The notes under the pieces are model-generated. The model ran no database searches and was not told where the DNA came from. It worked only from the letters and a program-made list of their open reading frames with translations. Below, in pieces: positions 18,461 to 27,061 of a stretch of 61,551 nt of DNA (its first letter is position 1; each line of letters begins with the position of its first letter). The translations under genes were made by a program, and so were the position numbers. Source of the DNA: Alloprevotella sp. Its GTDB lineage: Bacteria > Bacteroidota > Bacteroidia > Bacteroidales > Bacteroidaceae. The stretch spans positions 1-61,551 of the forward strand of contig JAFUZP010000034.1 of NCBI GenBank assembly GCA_017476545.1. Reading direction: 5' to 3'.

Positions 18461-20119
18461 ATGCTACGCCACCTACATATCCGCAACTACGCCCTCATTG
18501 AGAGCCTCGACATTGACTTCGAGAGGGGATTTTCTGTCGTGACGGGAGAAACCGGGGCAGGCAAGAGCATCATTCTCGGTGCGCTCGGGCTGCTTCTTGG
18601 CCAGCGTGCAGATGCAAAGCTCCTCAAGGCGGGAACGGCGAAATGCGTGGTGGAAGCGGTCTTTAGTTCCGAGGAACTGGAACTTGGGGCGCTTTTCAAG
18701 GAGCACGATATAGACTATGAGGAGGAGGCGTGCATTATCCGACGGGAAATAACTGCGGCAGGTAAGAGCCGCGCATTCATCAATGACACCCCCGTACAGC
18801 TGGTCACACTGAAAACTATCGCTACCCACCTTGTGGATATCCATTCACAGCACCAGAACCTGCTGCTCAGTGAAGAAGATTTCCTGCTCGGGACACTTGA
18901 CCGCATCGCAGGGAACGATACGCTCATTGCGGACTACAGGGAAGCCTTTAAGGCGTGGAAAAACGCGGAAGCTGAGCTGGAAGCACTGATACGGCAGGCT
19001 GAAAGCGATACGGCGGAGCTGGAGTTCGTACAATTCCAACTGCAACAAATCGATGCTGCAGGCTTACGCGAAGGCGAAACTGAAGAATTGGAGGCTGAAG
19101 CCGAAGTCTTGTCACACGCGGAAGACATCAGGCAAGCCTTATTCGACGCAGAGGAGATCCTGAATGCCGAGGAGAACAGCCTCGTACAGCAATTACGTTC
19201 TGCCGCCCAGCGGCTGGAAGCTATCAACGAGGTGTATCCGACAGCCGGAACGCTCGCTGAAAGGTTGGAAAGCGCACGACTTGAACTACAGGACATCGCG
19301 GATGAACTGGGAACATCCCTAGACAGGATTGAGTCTGACCCTGCACGGCTGACGGCTATCGGAGAGAGGCTTGACACCATCTACACGTTACAGAAAAAGC
19401 ACAACGCGGGAGATATCGCAGCCTTGCTTGCCCTGGCGGAGGATTTCCGCCTGCGGACAGATCGCGCAGAGAACATTGAGATTTACGTTCAGGAGAAGAG
19501 CGCAGAAGTAAAACGCCTGCAGGAACAAATGAAGGCAATCGCGGAGCGCCTAAGCCAGAGCCGGAAGCATGTTGCCGAGACTTTGGAAGAGGAATTGACG
19601 GAGGAGGTGAAAAATCTAGGGATGCCCGATGTGAGCCTACAGTTTGCATTCGCAGAGCGTACGGCCCCGGACATGAGCGGAACCGACAGCCTCACATTCT
19701 TCTTCAGCGCACACCGCGATGTACCCATGCGGGATGTAGCTCAAATCGCCTCGGGTGGAGAAATCGCCCGCCTCATGTTGGCACTAAAAGCCGAATTGGC
19801 GAAACGCCTGCACCTGCCGACCATTATTTTTGACGAGATAGACACTGGAGTTAGCGGCACCATGGCTGAACGAATGGCCCGCGTTATGGGGCGGATGGCG
19901 GAAAGCGGACAAGTCCTGTGCATCACGCACCTGCCGCAGATTGCCGCAGCGGGCAAGCAGCACTACCGGGTCTATAAAGAGGAAGAAGCAGGGCGTACAA
20001 GCACACAAATCCGCCGCCTCTCCGCTGAAGAGCGCATCAGTGAAGTCGCCGCGATGCTATCGGGCGAACGACTCACTGACGAGGCGATTAACAATGCGAA
20101 AGTCCTGCTCGGGACTTAG
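18461..20119 (+). CDS. recN: DNA repair protein RecN
   Basis: RecN is an SMC-like ATPase that acts in double-strand break repair. The 552-residue protein has an N-terminal Walker A in TGETGAGKSIILGAL, a long charged coiled-coil middle (about 150-370), the signature region ASGGEIARLMLALK and Walker B PTIIFDEIDTGVSG, then the D-loop and CITHLPQIAA. Length and layout match the family. It is 3 bp downstream of the DUF4835 gene and 45 bp before the next gene. Confidence 0.96.
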   Translation: MLRHLHIRNYALIESLDIDFERGFSVVTGETGAGKSIILGALGLLLGQRADAKLLKAGTAKCVVEAVFSSEELELGALFKEHDIDYEEEACIIRREITAAGKSRAFINDTPVQLVTLKTIATHLVDIHSQHQNLLLSEEDFLLGTLDRIAGNDTLIADYREAFKAWKNAEAELEALIRQAESDTAELEFVQFQLQQIDAAGLREGETEELEAEAEVLSHAEDIRQALFDAEEILNAEENSLVQQLRSAAQRLEAINEVYPTAGTLAERLESARLELQDIADELGTSLDRIESDPARLTAIGERLDTIYTLQKKHNAGDIAALLALAEDFRLRTDRAENIEIYVQEKSAEVKRLQEQMKAIAERLSQSRKHVAETLEEELTEEVKNLGMPDVSLQFAFAERTAPDMSGTDSLTFFFSAHRDVPMRDVAQIASGGEIARLMLALKAELAKRLHLPTIIFDEIDTGVSGTMAERMARVMGRMAESGQVLCITHLPQIAAAGKQHYRVYKEEEAGRTSTQIRRLSAEERISEVAAMLSGERLTDEAINNAKVLLGT

Positions 20120-20164
20120 CCAAGCCCGCTCACAAACGAATAACGCACTGACAGAAAATTGCGA

Positions 20165-21859
20165 ATGGTTACGAAACGCATACTCATACTCGCCTCCCTG
20201 CTCATACTCCTCGCGCTACGAGGACATGGTGCGGCGGAGGAACCGCATAAAGCGGTGTTTAACATATTCACCTACAAAGGTACGCAGCCCCCCGCCAACG
20301 GATACGGTTTCTTCATCGGCGCGGACGGGACGGGAATTGCTTCGTATAGTTTGTTCCGGGACGCAGACCGCGCGGAAATCATTGATGCACGCGGTAACAA
20401 GTATCCAGTTGTGCGCATTCTCGGTGCCAGCAGCCAGTACGACCTCGTGAAGTTCCGTGCCGACTGTCGTCGCACCACGGAATTTCTTCGCCCCGCCACC
20501 CAACCAACTAGCGCAGGCGGGACGCTACAACTAATCAACTATTCGGCCTCAAAAAAGGCACTCCCAACCGGTGTCAAGGTTGAGAAAGCCTCCCCTTATG
20601 GCAGTTACAAGTATTATGATGTCAGCGTTGCCAACAACGAACGCAACTTCGGATGCCCGCTTCTCAACAGCCAAGGGGAAGTCGTTGCTATCGTACAAAA
20701 GACCATGTCGCCGAGTGCAAAGAATGCCAGCGCCATTGACGCCCGCTTTACCGACACACTCCGCATCCGTTCTACAGGGGCATTTAGCAGCGACCTGCGC
20801 AGCATTAAAATCCCTAAGGCACTGCCTGACAACATACAGGACGCACTGGCATTCATTTACATGATGAATCAGGATGAGTCCCGGGAGGCTATTGCGGCAT
20901 ACGATGACTTCATCCAGACTTATCCCGACAATGCGGAAGGTTATGTGAACCGCGCCACTTATTATGGCTCCCACGGCAACTACCCACTATGCGAAGCAGA
21001 CTTTGAGACCGCCCTGCGACAGGCCACTCACCCCAGTTCTACGATTACTGAGGACGGCATCCGACACGCCTATAGTCGGCTTATATACAACCAACTGACG
21101 GCAAAGCCCGCTCCGACGACCTGCCCGTGGACACTTGACCAAGCACTGCAACAGGCACTCACGGCTTACGATATCAATCCCAACCCGCTCTACCTCTTGC
21201 AGGCGGGGCACTGTTACTATGCGAAGCAGGACTACGAGGCAGCATTCCAGGCCTACAAGCGCGTGAACCAGACTGATTTCGCTACGCCCGAAACGTTCCT
21301 TTCCGCAGCCCAGGCATTGGAACAGGGGGGAGCCGACCCGTTGCAAGTCCTAGAACAGTTGGACAGTGCTATCACACGCCTGGATAAGCCCTACAATGTG
21401 CAGGGGGCGCAGTACCTGTACGTCCACGCACTGCAAGCCATCAAATGCGAAAGATTCCGCGAAGCGGCGCTTGACCTCATTGAGTACGAGAAAGTAATCA
21501 CGCCGAACCGCCTCTCCCACCAGTTCTACTATGACCGCGAGCAGACAGAGCGCAGAGCCAAGATGTACCAACAGGCCCTTGATGACATCCGCACGGCTGA
21601 AGCCCGTTCGGAAAGGCCGCAATACTACCTCTATTTGCTGGAAGAATCCAGCCTGCTGCTCCAGGTGGGAATGTACGATGAAGCCATCGCCACGTCCGAG
21701 GCCCTGCTGAAGGAACTGCCCGACAACCCCGACGCATACAAGATTATGGGGCTGGCCTACGGCGAGAAAAAGCAAAAGGCGAAAGCCCGCGAGATGCTGG
21801 AGAAAGCAGCCCAGCTTGGCGACCCCGATGCCGATGCACTAACACAAAAATACCAGTGA
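20165..21859 (+). CDS. Trypsin-fold pseudoprotease with C-terminal TPR repeats
   Basis: The ATG at 20165 gives 564 residues with a signal-type hydrophobic N-terminus (about 5-20). Residues 35-180 look like a trypsin/Deg-type domain: GYGFFIGADGTGIAS, YDLVKF and NFGCPLLNSQGEVVAIVQ. The expected catalytic histidine is Ser62 and the expected catalytic serine in the GxSGxP-like loop is Cys164, so normal protease activity is unlikely. From about 225 to the end tetratricopeptide-like repeats follow (IAAYDDFIQTYPDNAEGYVNRATYY, LPDNPDAYKIMGLAYGE). A scaffolding or binding role is inferred. The gene is 4 bp before rpoD. Confidence 0.75.
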   Translation: MVTKRILILASLLILLALRGHGAAEEPHKAVFNIFTYKGTQPPANGYGFFIGADGTGIASYSLFRDADRAEIIDARGNKYPVVRILGASSQYDLVKFRADCRRTTEFLRPATQPTSAGGTLQLINYSASKKALPTGVKVEKASPYGSYKYYDVSVANNERNFGCPLLNSQGEVVAIVQKTMSPSAKNASAIDARFTDTLRIRSTGAFSSDLRSIKIPKALPDNIQDALAFIYMMNQDESREAIAAYDDFIQTYPDNAEGYVNRATYYGSHGNYPLCEADFETALRQATHPSSTITEDGIRHAYSRLIYNQLTAKPAPTTCPWTLDQALQQALTAYDINPNPLYLLQAGHCYYAKQDYEAAFQAYKRVNQTDFATPETFLSAAQALEQGGADPLQVLEQLDSAITRLDKPYNVQGAQYLYVHALQAIKCERFREAALDLIEYEKVITPNRLSHQFYYDREQTERRAKMYQQALDDIRTAEARSERPQYYLYLLEESSLLLQVGMYDEAIATSEALLKELPDNPDAYKIMGLAYGEKKQKAKAREMLEKAAQLGDPDADALTQKYQ

Positions 21860-21863
21860 CCCG

Positions 21864-22721
21864 ATGCGCCAGCTCAAGATAGTCCCGAGAATCACTGACA
21901 GGGAAAGCGACTCACTGGAACGCTACCTACAGGAGATCAGCCGTGTGCCACAGGTTTCCATGGAAGAGGAAGTGGAGCTTGTCCGCCGCATCCGACAGGG
22001 CGATGAGGAGGCGTTGGAACGACTGGTGTGCGCCAATCTGCGCTTTGTAGTTTCCGTGGCGAAGCGGTATCAGGGGCAGGGGCTCGGACTGACCGACCTC
22101 ATCAACGAGGGCAACGTCGGCCTGATGACTGCAGCCCGCCGCTTTGACGAAACGCGAGGCTTCAAATTTATTTCCTACGCCGTCTGGTGGATACGGCAGA
22201 GTATCCTTCTGGCACTGAACGAAGAGGGGCGGATGGTGCGCCTGCCGCAGAACTTGCGTGAGCAACTTGCCAAGATCCGGAAATTCTCCGACCTTTTCGT
22301 GCAACAGAACGAGCGGCAACCGGCCGTTGAGGAGATTGCGGAAGGAACGGGGCTTGAGTTGGAGAAAGTCGTAACGACCCTCCAATCCGCCAGCCGCCAC
22401 GTCTCCATTGACGCGCCTCTCATTGAGGAAGAAGACAGCTGCCTGCTTGACCTGCTCCACAACGTTGAGGGTGGCGGTACCGACGAGCGGCTTGTCAGCG
22501 ACTCCCTCAAGACGGAGGTCAATCTGGCCCTTGCCGCCTTGCCACCTAGGGAGCGGGCCGTTATTAGGTACTTTTTCGGCTTCGACGGGCCCGAGCTGCG
22601 CCTGGAAGAAATCGGGGACAGGCTCAACCTGAGCCGTGAGCGCGTTCGGCAGATGAAGGAGAAAGCCATTATCCTCCTCCGCGCCGCACACGAGAATACA
22701 ATACTCAAAGATTACTTATAA
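21864..22721 (+). CDS. rpoD: Primary RNA polymerase sigma factor
   Basis: The 285-residue protein is the housekeeping sigma factor of Bacteroidota, short because it lacks region 1.1 and the non-conserved insert. Region 1.2 is DSLERYLQEISRVP, region 2 is LRFVVSVAKRYQGQGL and YAVWWIRQSILLAL, and region 4 contains the helix-turn-helix LEEIGDRLNLSRERVRQMK. It recognises the TAnnTTTG promoters seen throughout this window. It lies 4 bp after the pseudoprotease-TPR gene and 23 bp before a small secreted protein gene, in an apparent operon that starts at dnaN. Confidence 0.96.
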   Translation: MRQLKIVPRITDRESDSLERYLQEISRVPQVSMEEEVELVRRIRQGDEEALERLVCANLRFVVSVAKRYQGQGLGLTDLINEGNVGLMTAARRFDETRGFKFISYAVWWIRQSILLALNEEGRMVRLPQNLREQLAKIRKFSDLFVQQNERQPAVEEIAEGTGLELEKVVTTLQSASRHVSIDAPLIEEEDSCLLDLLHNVEGGGTDERLVSDSLKTEVNLALAALPPRERAVIRYFFGFDGPELRLEEIGDRLNLSRERVRQMKEKAIILLRAAHENTILKDYL

Positions 22722-22744
22722 CGCTACATAAAGAACACAAACAG

Positions 22745-23197
22745 ATGAAACAAACCACACGCATCCTCACTTTGTGCCTCGTCACGCTCCTACCCTTCTG
22801 CGCTAACGCCAGCAAGGAGAAAGGAACGCCCGACGTATATGTCTTTGGTGTCGGCACTAGCTTCAACGACTCCGTGATGTACATGTCCGCCCCCCAGCGG
22901 TTAGACGGAGCGCACATACAGAAGAAGACGGGGTTCCTTGAGGACAGAGCGTACTACTCCTTCCAATTCAAGAACTACCTGGAGGCCAACTACCCCGGCT
23001 ATGAAACCTGTGCGGTATTCTACACTACCTCCAGGAAAAGCGCTGAGAAGAAGTATGCGAAACTCCGCCGCAGGTACAGAAGAGACAGGGAGCTCCGGGT
23101 AGAAGAGATTCCGACCAACGAGTTCGCCTTCATCCCCATGAAGGACCTTAGGCAGGCTGCGGAGAATGCGGAAGAGAAGGGAGGAGGGATCGAATGA
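22745..23197 (+). CDS. Small secreted protein preceding the PqqD/HprK cassette
   Basis: The 150-residue product has a signal peptide (ILTLCLVTLLPFCANAS) and then a basic domain with VYVFGVGTSFNDSVMYMS, YYSFQFKNYLEANYPGYET and a lysine/arginine-rich stretch (KKYAKLRRRYRRDRE). I do not recognise the family with certainty. It overlaps the start of the HprK-like gene by 4 bp, so it probably belongs with the following three genes, or simply trails rpoD in the operon. No catalytic motif is evident. Confidence 0.65.
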   Translation: MKQTTRILTLCLVTLLPFCANASKEKGTPDVYVFGVGTSFNDSVMYMSAPQRLDGAHIQKKTGFLEDRAYYSFQFKNYLEANYPGYETCAVFYTTSRKSAEKKYAKLRRRYRRDRELRVEEIPTNEFAFIPMKDLRQAAENAEEKGGGIE

Positions 23198-24108
23198 GCC
23201 ACAGCGACCTCCATTTCCGTATAGCCGGGCTGCCGTTACGCATCCTCTTCACTGACGGGAGTGATGCCCGCAAGCTGCTCAACAGCTACGCACCGTTCTA
23301 TGAACCCCATCCTTCCGACTCCCCTGTGATGACGGTCCGATTCGGATCAGGCTTGGTTTCGGCAGAGGCAACCAGCGCGGAAGTCGGACAGTTTGATGCC
23401 GGCGGTTGCAACCACGGCGTTTACCGCTTGCCCGAAGGCGGTCATAAGATTATCATCAGCGACGTATCAGGTGAAAAGGTCTGCGCCATGACGATGGATC
23501 AGCGCGGCGAAAATGTCCATGTCAGCCCCCTTACGGACACCTTCATCCAGCAGGAGTTCGGCCTCAACAATGCCATCATGATTGCTTTCGCCGCTATGGG
23601 AGCATACAACGAAACCCTACTCATGCACTCGTCCGTTGCCATGGTGGACGGGCGGGGCTATATGTTCCTCGGCACGAGCGGTACGGGTAAAAGCACCCAT
23701 TCCGACCTTTGGGTACGCCATATACCCGGAACCGAAATCCTCAACGATGACAATCCGGCTGTCGTACTGCGCGAAGGAAAGGCCTTTGTGTGCGGAACGC
23801 CTTGGAGCGGAAAACGCGACTTCTACCGCCAGCTCACCCTGCCCATAGGTGCCATCGTGCGACTAGAACAAGCCCCGGAGAACAGCATCCTCCGCGAGCC
23901 GGCTCTGCACGCCTTCGCCTCCATCCTATCCGCCTGCTCCACCATGATCTGGGACAAGGAGAACTACGAGCGGATATGCCGCACCGTAGAAGGCATTGCC
24001 ATGAGGGTTCCCATCTTCCACCTCAAGAACCGCCCCGATGAAGAGGCCGCCCGCATGAGCTTCGGCGCGGCGACAGGCAGCACTAACGTCGAAACACGCA
24101 AATTCTGA
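23194..24108 (+). CDS. HPr-kinase-like serine kinase (PqqD-associated)
   Basis: This 304-residue protein has the HprK/PEP-carboxykinase-like P-loop FLGTSGTGKSTHSDLW and downstream acidic residues in ILNDDNPAVV, followed by GTPWSGKRDFYRQ. This layout is that of the HprK-related kinases encoded beside PqqD-domain proteins in peptide-natural-product clusters and in orphan cassettes of Bacteroidales. It lacks the N-terminal regulatory domain of true HprK, and no HPr gene is nearby. Its substrate may be a small protein or peptide. It is followed 7 bp later by the S24/S26-like peptidase gene. Confidence 0.78.
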   Translation: MSHSDLHFRIAGLPLRILFTDGSDARKLLNSYAPFYEPHPSDSPVMTVRFGSGLVSAEATSAEVGQFDAGGCNHGVYRLPEGGHKIIISDVSGEKVCAMTMDQRGENVHVSPLTDTFIQQEFGLNNAIMIAFAAMGAYNETLLMHSSVAMVDGRGYMFLGTSGTGKSTHSDLWVRHIPGTEILNDDNPAVVLREGKAFVCGTPWSGKRDFYRQLTLPIGAIVRLEQAPENSILREPALHAFASILSACSTMIWDKENYERICRTVEGIAMRVPIFHLKNRPDEEAARMSFGAATGSTNVETRKF

Positions 24109-24115
24109 CATTGCC

Positions 24116-24598
24116 ATGCCCGTTACCAATGCACCCAATCACATCATTATCCCCGAGATAAAGAAACTTATTGACGAGGGACATACCGTCACGCTGCGCG
24201 TCCGGGGAGTCAGTATGAGGCCCTTCCTGGACGATGGCCGCGACAGCGCTCTCCTCGCTCCGTGCGAAGACAAAGCCAGCCTGCGCCGGGGCGACATCGT
24301 GCTCGCAGAAGTATTTCCCAAGCAATACGTACTCCACCGCATCGTACGCATTGAGGGAGACCAGCTCACCTTACGGGGAGATGGCAATCTCGCGGGACGG
24401 GAAAAGTGTCGTGCAACGGATGTCATCGCCATAGCAACCGCTTTCTACCGAAAAGGACGGGAAAAAGCTGACTCAACCAGCGGATGGAAATGGCGTATCT
24501 ACTCCGCACTTTGGCCCAGTTCTTTCCTCCCCCGCCGCATACTCCTGGCTTTCTACAGGCACATCGTACTGCGGTTATTTCCTTCCAGAACGAACTAA
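24116..24598 (+). CDS. S24/S26-family peptidase-like protein
   Basis: The 160-residue product shows the signal-peptidase-I-like core RVRGVSMRPFLDDGRD, with the serine that is nucleophile in this fold, followed by RRGDIVLAE and VLHRIVRIEGDQLTLRGDGN. The usual catalytic lysine position (KRV in S26 enzymes) reads LHRIV here, so activity is uncertain. It has a hydrophobic, arginine-rich C-terminus and no clear N-terminal membrane anchor. It sits between the HprK-like and PqqD-like genes, an association also seen in other Bacteroidales; processing of a small substrate is inferred. Confidence 0.75.
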   Translation: MPVTNAPNHIIIPEIKKLIDEGHTVTLRVRGVSMRPFLDDGRDSALLAPCEDKASLRRGDIVLAEVFPKQYVLHRIVRIEGDQLTLRGDGNLAGREKCRATDVIAIATAFYRKGREKADSTSGWKWRIYSALWPSSFLPRRILLAFYRHIVLRLFPSRTN

Positions 24599-24608
24599 AA
24601 CAACGAAT

Positions 24609-24896
24609 ATGAGAATTAAAAAAGATTTCGAGCTCCGCGACATCTGCGGAAACAAGACTATCATCGCCGTTGGCGAGCAGAACATTGACTTCAACAGCCT
24701 CATCGCACTCAATGATACGGGGGCCGAACTTTGGGAAGAGGCCATCCAAGGCGACTTCACCATAGAAAGCCTCGTCAGTTACCTAAAGAGAACATACAAC
24801 GAGGACGAAGCTATGCTACGCAAGGACGTGCAGGCACTTGTTGCTGAATGGGCGCGAATCGGACTACTTGAAGACGAACAGACGGCAGAAGGCTGA
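24609..24896 (+). CDS. PqqD family protein
   Basis: The 95-residue protein matches the PqqD/RiPP-recognition-element type: FELRDICGNKTIIAVGE, LIALNDTGAELWEEAI and the winged-helix part VSYLKRTYNEDEAML. Such domains bind leader peptides and present them to modifying enzymes. Here it lies 10 bp after the S24/S26-like gene and ends the operon. No radical SAM enzyme, cyclase or obvious precursor peptide is adjacent. Confidence 0.82.
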   Translation: MRIKKDFELRDICGNKTIIAVGEQNIDFNSLIALNDTGAELWEEAIQGDFTIESLVSYLKRTYNEDEAMLRKDVQALVAEWARIGLLEDEQTAEG

Positions 24897-25019
24897 CAAA
24901 AACAAGACTTACCGCAGCACCACAAAACAGCCAGGAGCAGAGGCTGCGGACACGAGTTCCTGCATCCGCACCAGCGGCCCGCATGGCGGTTCGTTCCTCA
25001 GCCCGAGTGGGATTTTCCG

Positions 25020-25102
25020 TAACCATAGGGTTAGTTCAGCATAACCCTATGGGTAATTTTTTGTAGCCCTATGGGTAGTTTCCCGTAACCATAGGGATAG
25101 GA
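25020..25102 (+). repeat. 22-bp palindromic array B, four units
   Basis: Units start at 25020, 25042, 25064 and 25086, exactly 22 bp apart, with cores TAACCATAGGGTTAGTT, TAACCCTATGGGTAATT, TAGCCCTATGGGTAGTT and TAACCATAGGGATAGGA. A degenerate fifth unit may start at 24998. The array lies between the end of the dnaN-to-PqqD unit and the convergent small metallopeptidase-like gene. Nothing else was seen in 24897-25171. Confidence 0.85.
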
Positions 25103-25171
25103 ATCCGCCCCTTACACATAGACTGGCATCCACGTGGCCAAAGGGGACGGAAGACATACGGACATTGTGGC

Positions 25172-25576
25172 TCAACTGCCTTCAGAACAGGTATGACTAT
25201 AGTAATAGCGCAGTCCGCGCCGCGTCGCATCCTCTTCCACCGGGTGGTGCAAATGCCCGTAAGGGTCGCGGAGCACGCTCAAAACACTGGGAAACGCCAC
25301 GCGCCACAGGTAACGCCAAAAGCCCAACTCGTGCTGCTGTAGGAAATGCCCGTACTCGTGCGCGAACGTCAGCACGCTAAAGTCCTCCCCGGCCCACCTT
25401 CTCCCGACATAGATGCGCCCACAGAACTGGAACGCTACCCGTGATGGGACGAACCAGTTACCGCAACGGGCACGCACACCGGCGAAACAGACACGCTGAC
25501 CGTCCGCCCCGACATAACGCACACCACGGGGAATGTTCTCCAAATAGCCTCCACAAATCTGAATACGAGCCGACAT
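25172..25576 (-). CDS. Small zinc-metallopeptidase-like protein (HEYGH)
   Basis: The 134-residue protein contains an HExxH motif, FAHEYGHFLQ, with the histidines at 73 and 77, typical of zincin metallopeptidases. A third ligand cannot be assigned; candidates are in the C-terminal HLHHPVEEDATRRG segment. There is no signal peptide. The short C-terminal tail with YYYSHT is unusual. Proteins of this length with HEYGH occur scattered in Bacteroidota, but I cannot name the family. The gene starts just after the OmpA terminator, has no clear consensus promoter of its own and converges with array B. Confidence 0.65.
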   Translation of the reverse strand: MSARIQICGGYLENIPRGVRYVGADGQRVCFAGVRARCGNWFVPSRVAFQFCGRIYVGRRWAGEDFSVLTFAHEYGHFLQQHELGFWRYLWRVAFPSVLSVLRDPYGHLHHPVEEDATRRGLRYYYSHTCSEGS

Positions 25577-25585
25577 AACGGAAAG

Positions 25586-25617
25586 AAAAAGGCGCGCCCC
25601 GCAAAAGGGCGCGCCTT
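25586..25617 (-). terminator. ompA terminator
   Basis: On the minus strand an 11-bp perfect stem, AAGGCGCGCCC with GGGCGCGCCTT, and a 7-base loop are followed by a T-rich tail (TTTTTC). It lies 22 bp after the ompA stop. Confidence 0.9.
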
Positions 25618-25638
25618 TATTTTAGTACGGTACTGTGA

Positions 25639-26835
25639 TTACTTGATCTCTACCACTGCACGACGGTTCAGCGGAGCGGGCTCAAGTTCAGCAACACCGC
25701 CGTTACCCTGCGTCAGGATGATGCGGTCACTGCTGATGCCACGGGATACGAGGTAATCCTTAACGGCGTTAGCGCGGTTCTCGCTCAACGTGTTGTTGAT
25801 AGAAGCGTTACCAGTTGCGCTGTCAGCATAGCCGTTGATCTGAATCTTAGCGTCAGTGAACTCCTGAGCGTAAGCCACGATAGCATCGAGGTTAACCTGC
25901 TCCTTCTTGGAGATATCCCACTTGTTAAGAGCGAAGAAGACAGAGGTCTTAGCACTTGCATAAACCGTCTTGGTCTCACCCTGGATGTACTTCGTACCAC
26001 CATCCGTAGGCGTGGGCTGGTTTGCAAGAAGCTCGCGCAGACGTGCATTCTCGTCCTCCTGGGCCTTGAGGGAAGCGCGGAGAGCATCCAACTGCTCCTT
26101 GTTCATAGCCATCAGGGCATCTACATCAGGCACTTTCTCCCAAGTGTTCTTACCGAGGTTGAAGGTAAGACCAGCTGCGATACCGAGCTGCTTGTCCCAA
26201 TAGCGGAGGTTCGTCTTCTTGTGAGAACGCCAGCCGTCAACAACACCTGCGGTGTAGTCACCGTGGTTGGGAGCTGCGTCAATTGTACCCTCGGCTGCAT
26301 TTGCGTACAGCTCGATGAAGAGGCTCACCGCGTTGCAGAGGCGGAAGTTGTTCAGCAAACCTGCGTGGAAGGAGATGTCGTTATTGTTCTGCGACATGTT
26401 GCGGACAACACCAAGACCTACATAGGGAATGAAGTTCCAGAAGCGCTTCTCGTTGTACCCACACAGGATGTTGGAAAGATTGAAGAGGACATCTTCATGA
26501 GCATACCAGCCTTTGTAAGTACGATGGTCGTTTACGTTGTTCACACGGGTCTGCCAGATACCCTCAAAGCGGGTACGGAGACCGATTCCGGGGGTAAACC
26601 ACTTACCGATGGCTGCATTGAAACCAATCTGACCACGGTTCTTGTGGAACGGGGCGAAAGGTACATGCTGCTCCTGAGAGGAATAAGTAGCAGTGTACTG
26701 ACCACCGACACTAACGAACCAGTTAGCCCAGAAAGAGTTGGTTGCCACACTGTACTTAGACGTAGGAACAAATTCCTGCGCCATTGCCGTTGTAGCGAAA
26801 CCTACAAAGGCGAGTGCAATCATTAACTTCTTCAT
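25639..26835 (-). CDS. OmpA family outer-membrane protein
   Basis: This 398-residue protein has a signal peptide (MIALAFVGFATTAMAQ), an N-terminal eight-stranded-barrel-like region (to about 225), a coiled-coil linker (about 228-260, MNKEQLDALRASLKAQ), and a C-terminal OmpA peptidoglycan-binding domain with INGYADSATGNASINN and LSENRANAVKDYLVSRGI. It links the outer membrane to peptidoglycan and is probably abundant, given the strong promoter, the roughly 80-nt leader, the strong terminator, and codon use that is less GC-rich at third positions than in the neighbours. Confidence 0.93.
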   Translation of the reverse strand: MKKLMIALAFVGFATTAMAQEFVPTSKYSVATNSFWANWFVSVGGQYTATYSSQEQHVPFAPFHKNRGQIGFNAAIGKWFTPGIGLRTRFEGIWQTRVNNVNDHRTYKGWYAHEDVLFNLSNILCGYNEKRFWNFIPYVGLGVVRNMSQNNNDISFHAGLLNNFRLCNAVSLFIELYANAAEGTIDAAPNHGDYTAGVVDGWRSHKKTNLRYWDKQLGIAAGLTFNLGKNTWEKVPDVDALMAMNKEQLDALRASLKAQEDENARLRELLANQPTPTDGGTKYIQGETKTVYASAKTSVFFALNKWDISKKEQVNLDAIVAYAQEFTDAKIQINGYADSATGNASINNTLSENRANAVKDYLVSRGISSDRIILTQGNGGVAELEPAPLNRRAVVEIK

Positions 26836-26921
26836 ACTGTTAATACTAATATTAGTGAAACTTAATGTTAATTCTGCTCATAGGGACGATTTGCCCGCAA
26901 GCTTACGTACCTAAAACGTGG

Positions 26922-26953
26922 CAAAGATAGGGAAATTCCACGAATACAACAAT
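26922..26953 (-). promoter_or_regulatory. ompA promoter
   Basis: TATCTTTG on the minus strand (26929-26922) matches the -7 box, with TTGTTG about 20 bp upstream (26953-26948). The predicted leader of about 80 nt is long for this window. Confidence 0.7.
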
Positions 26954-27061
26954 TTTTAAGCATTTTTTTTTCTATTTTAGGCTATATCCAAGAAAAAAGG
27001 GGCGGCTTTTGGTATCTGGATAGCCCAAAACTAAGATAAAACCACGTGCAGTCCGGAAGAT

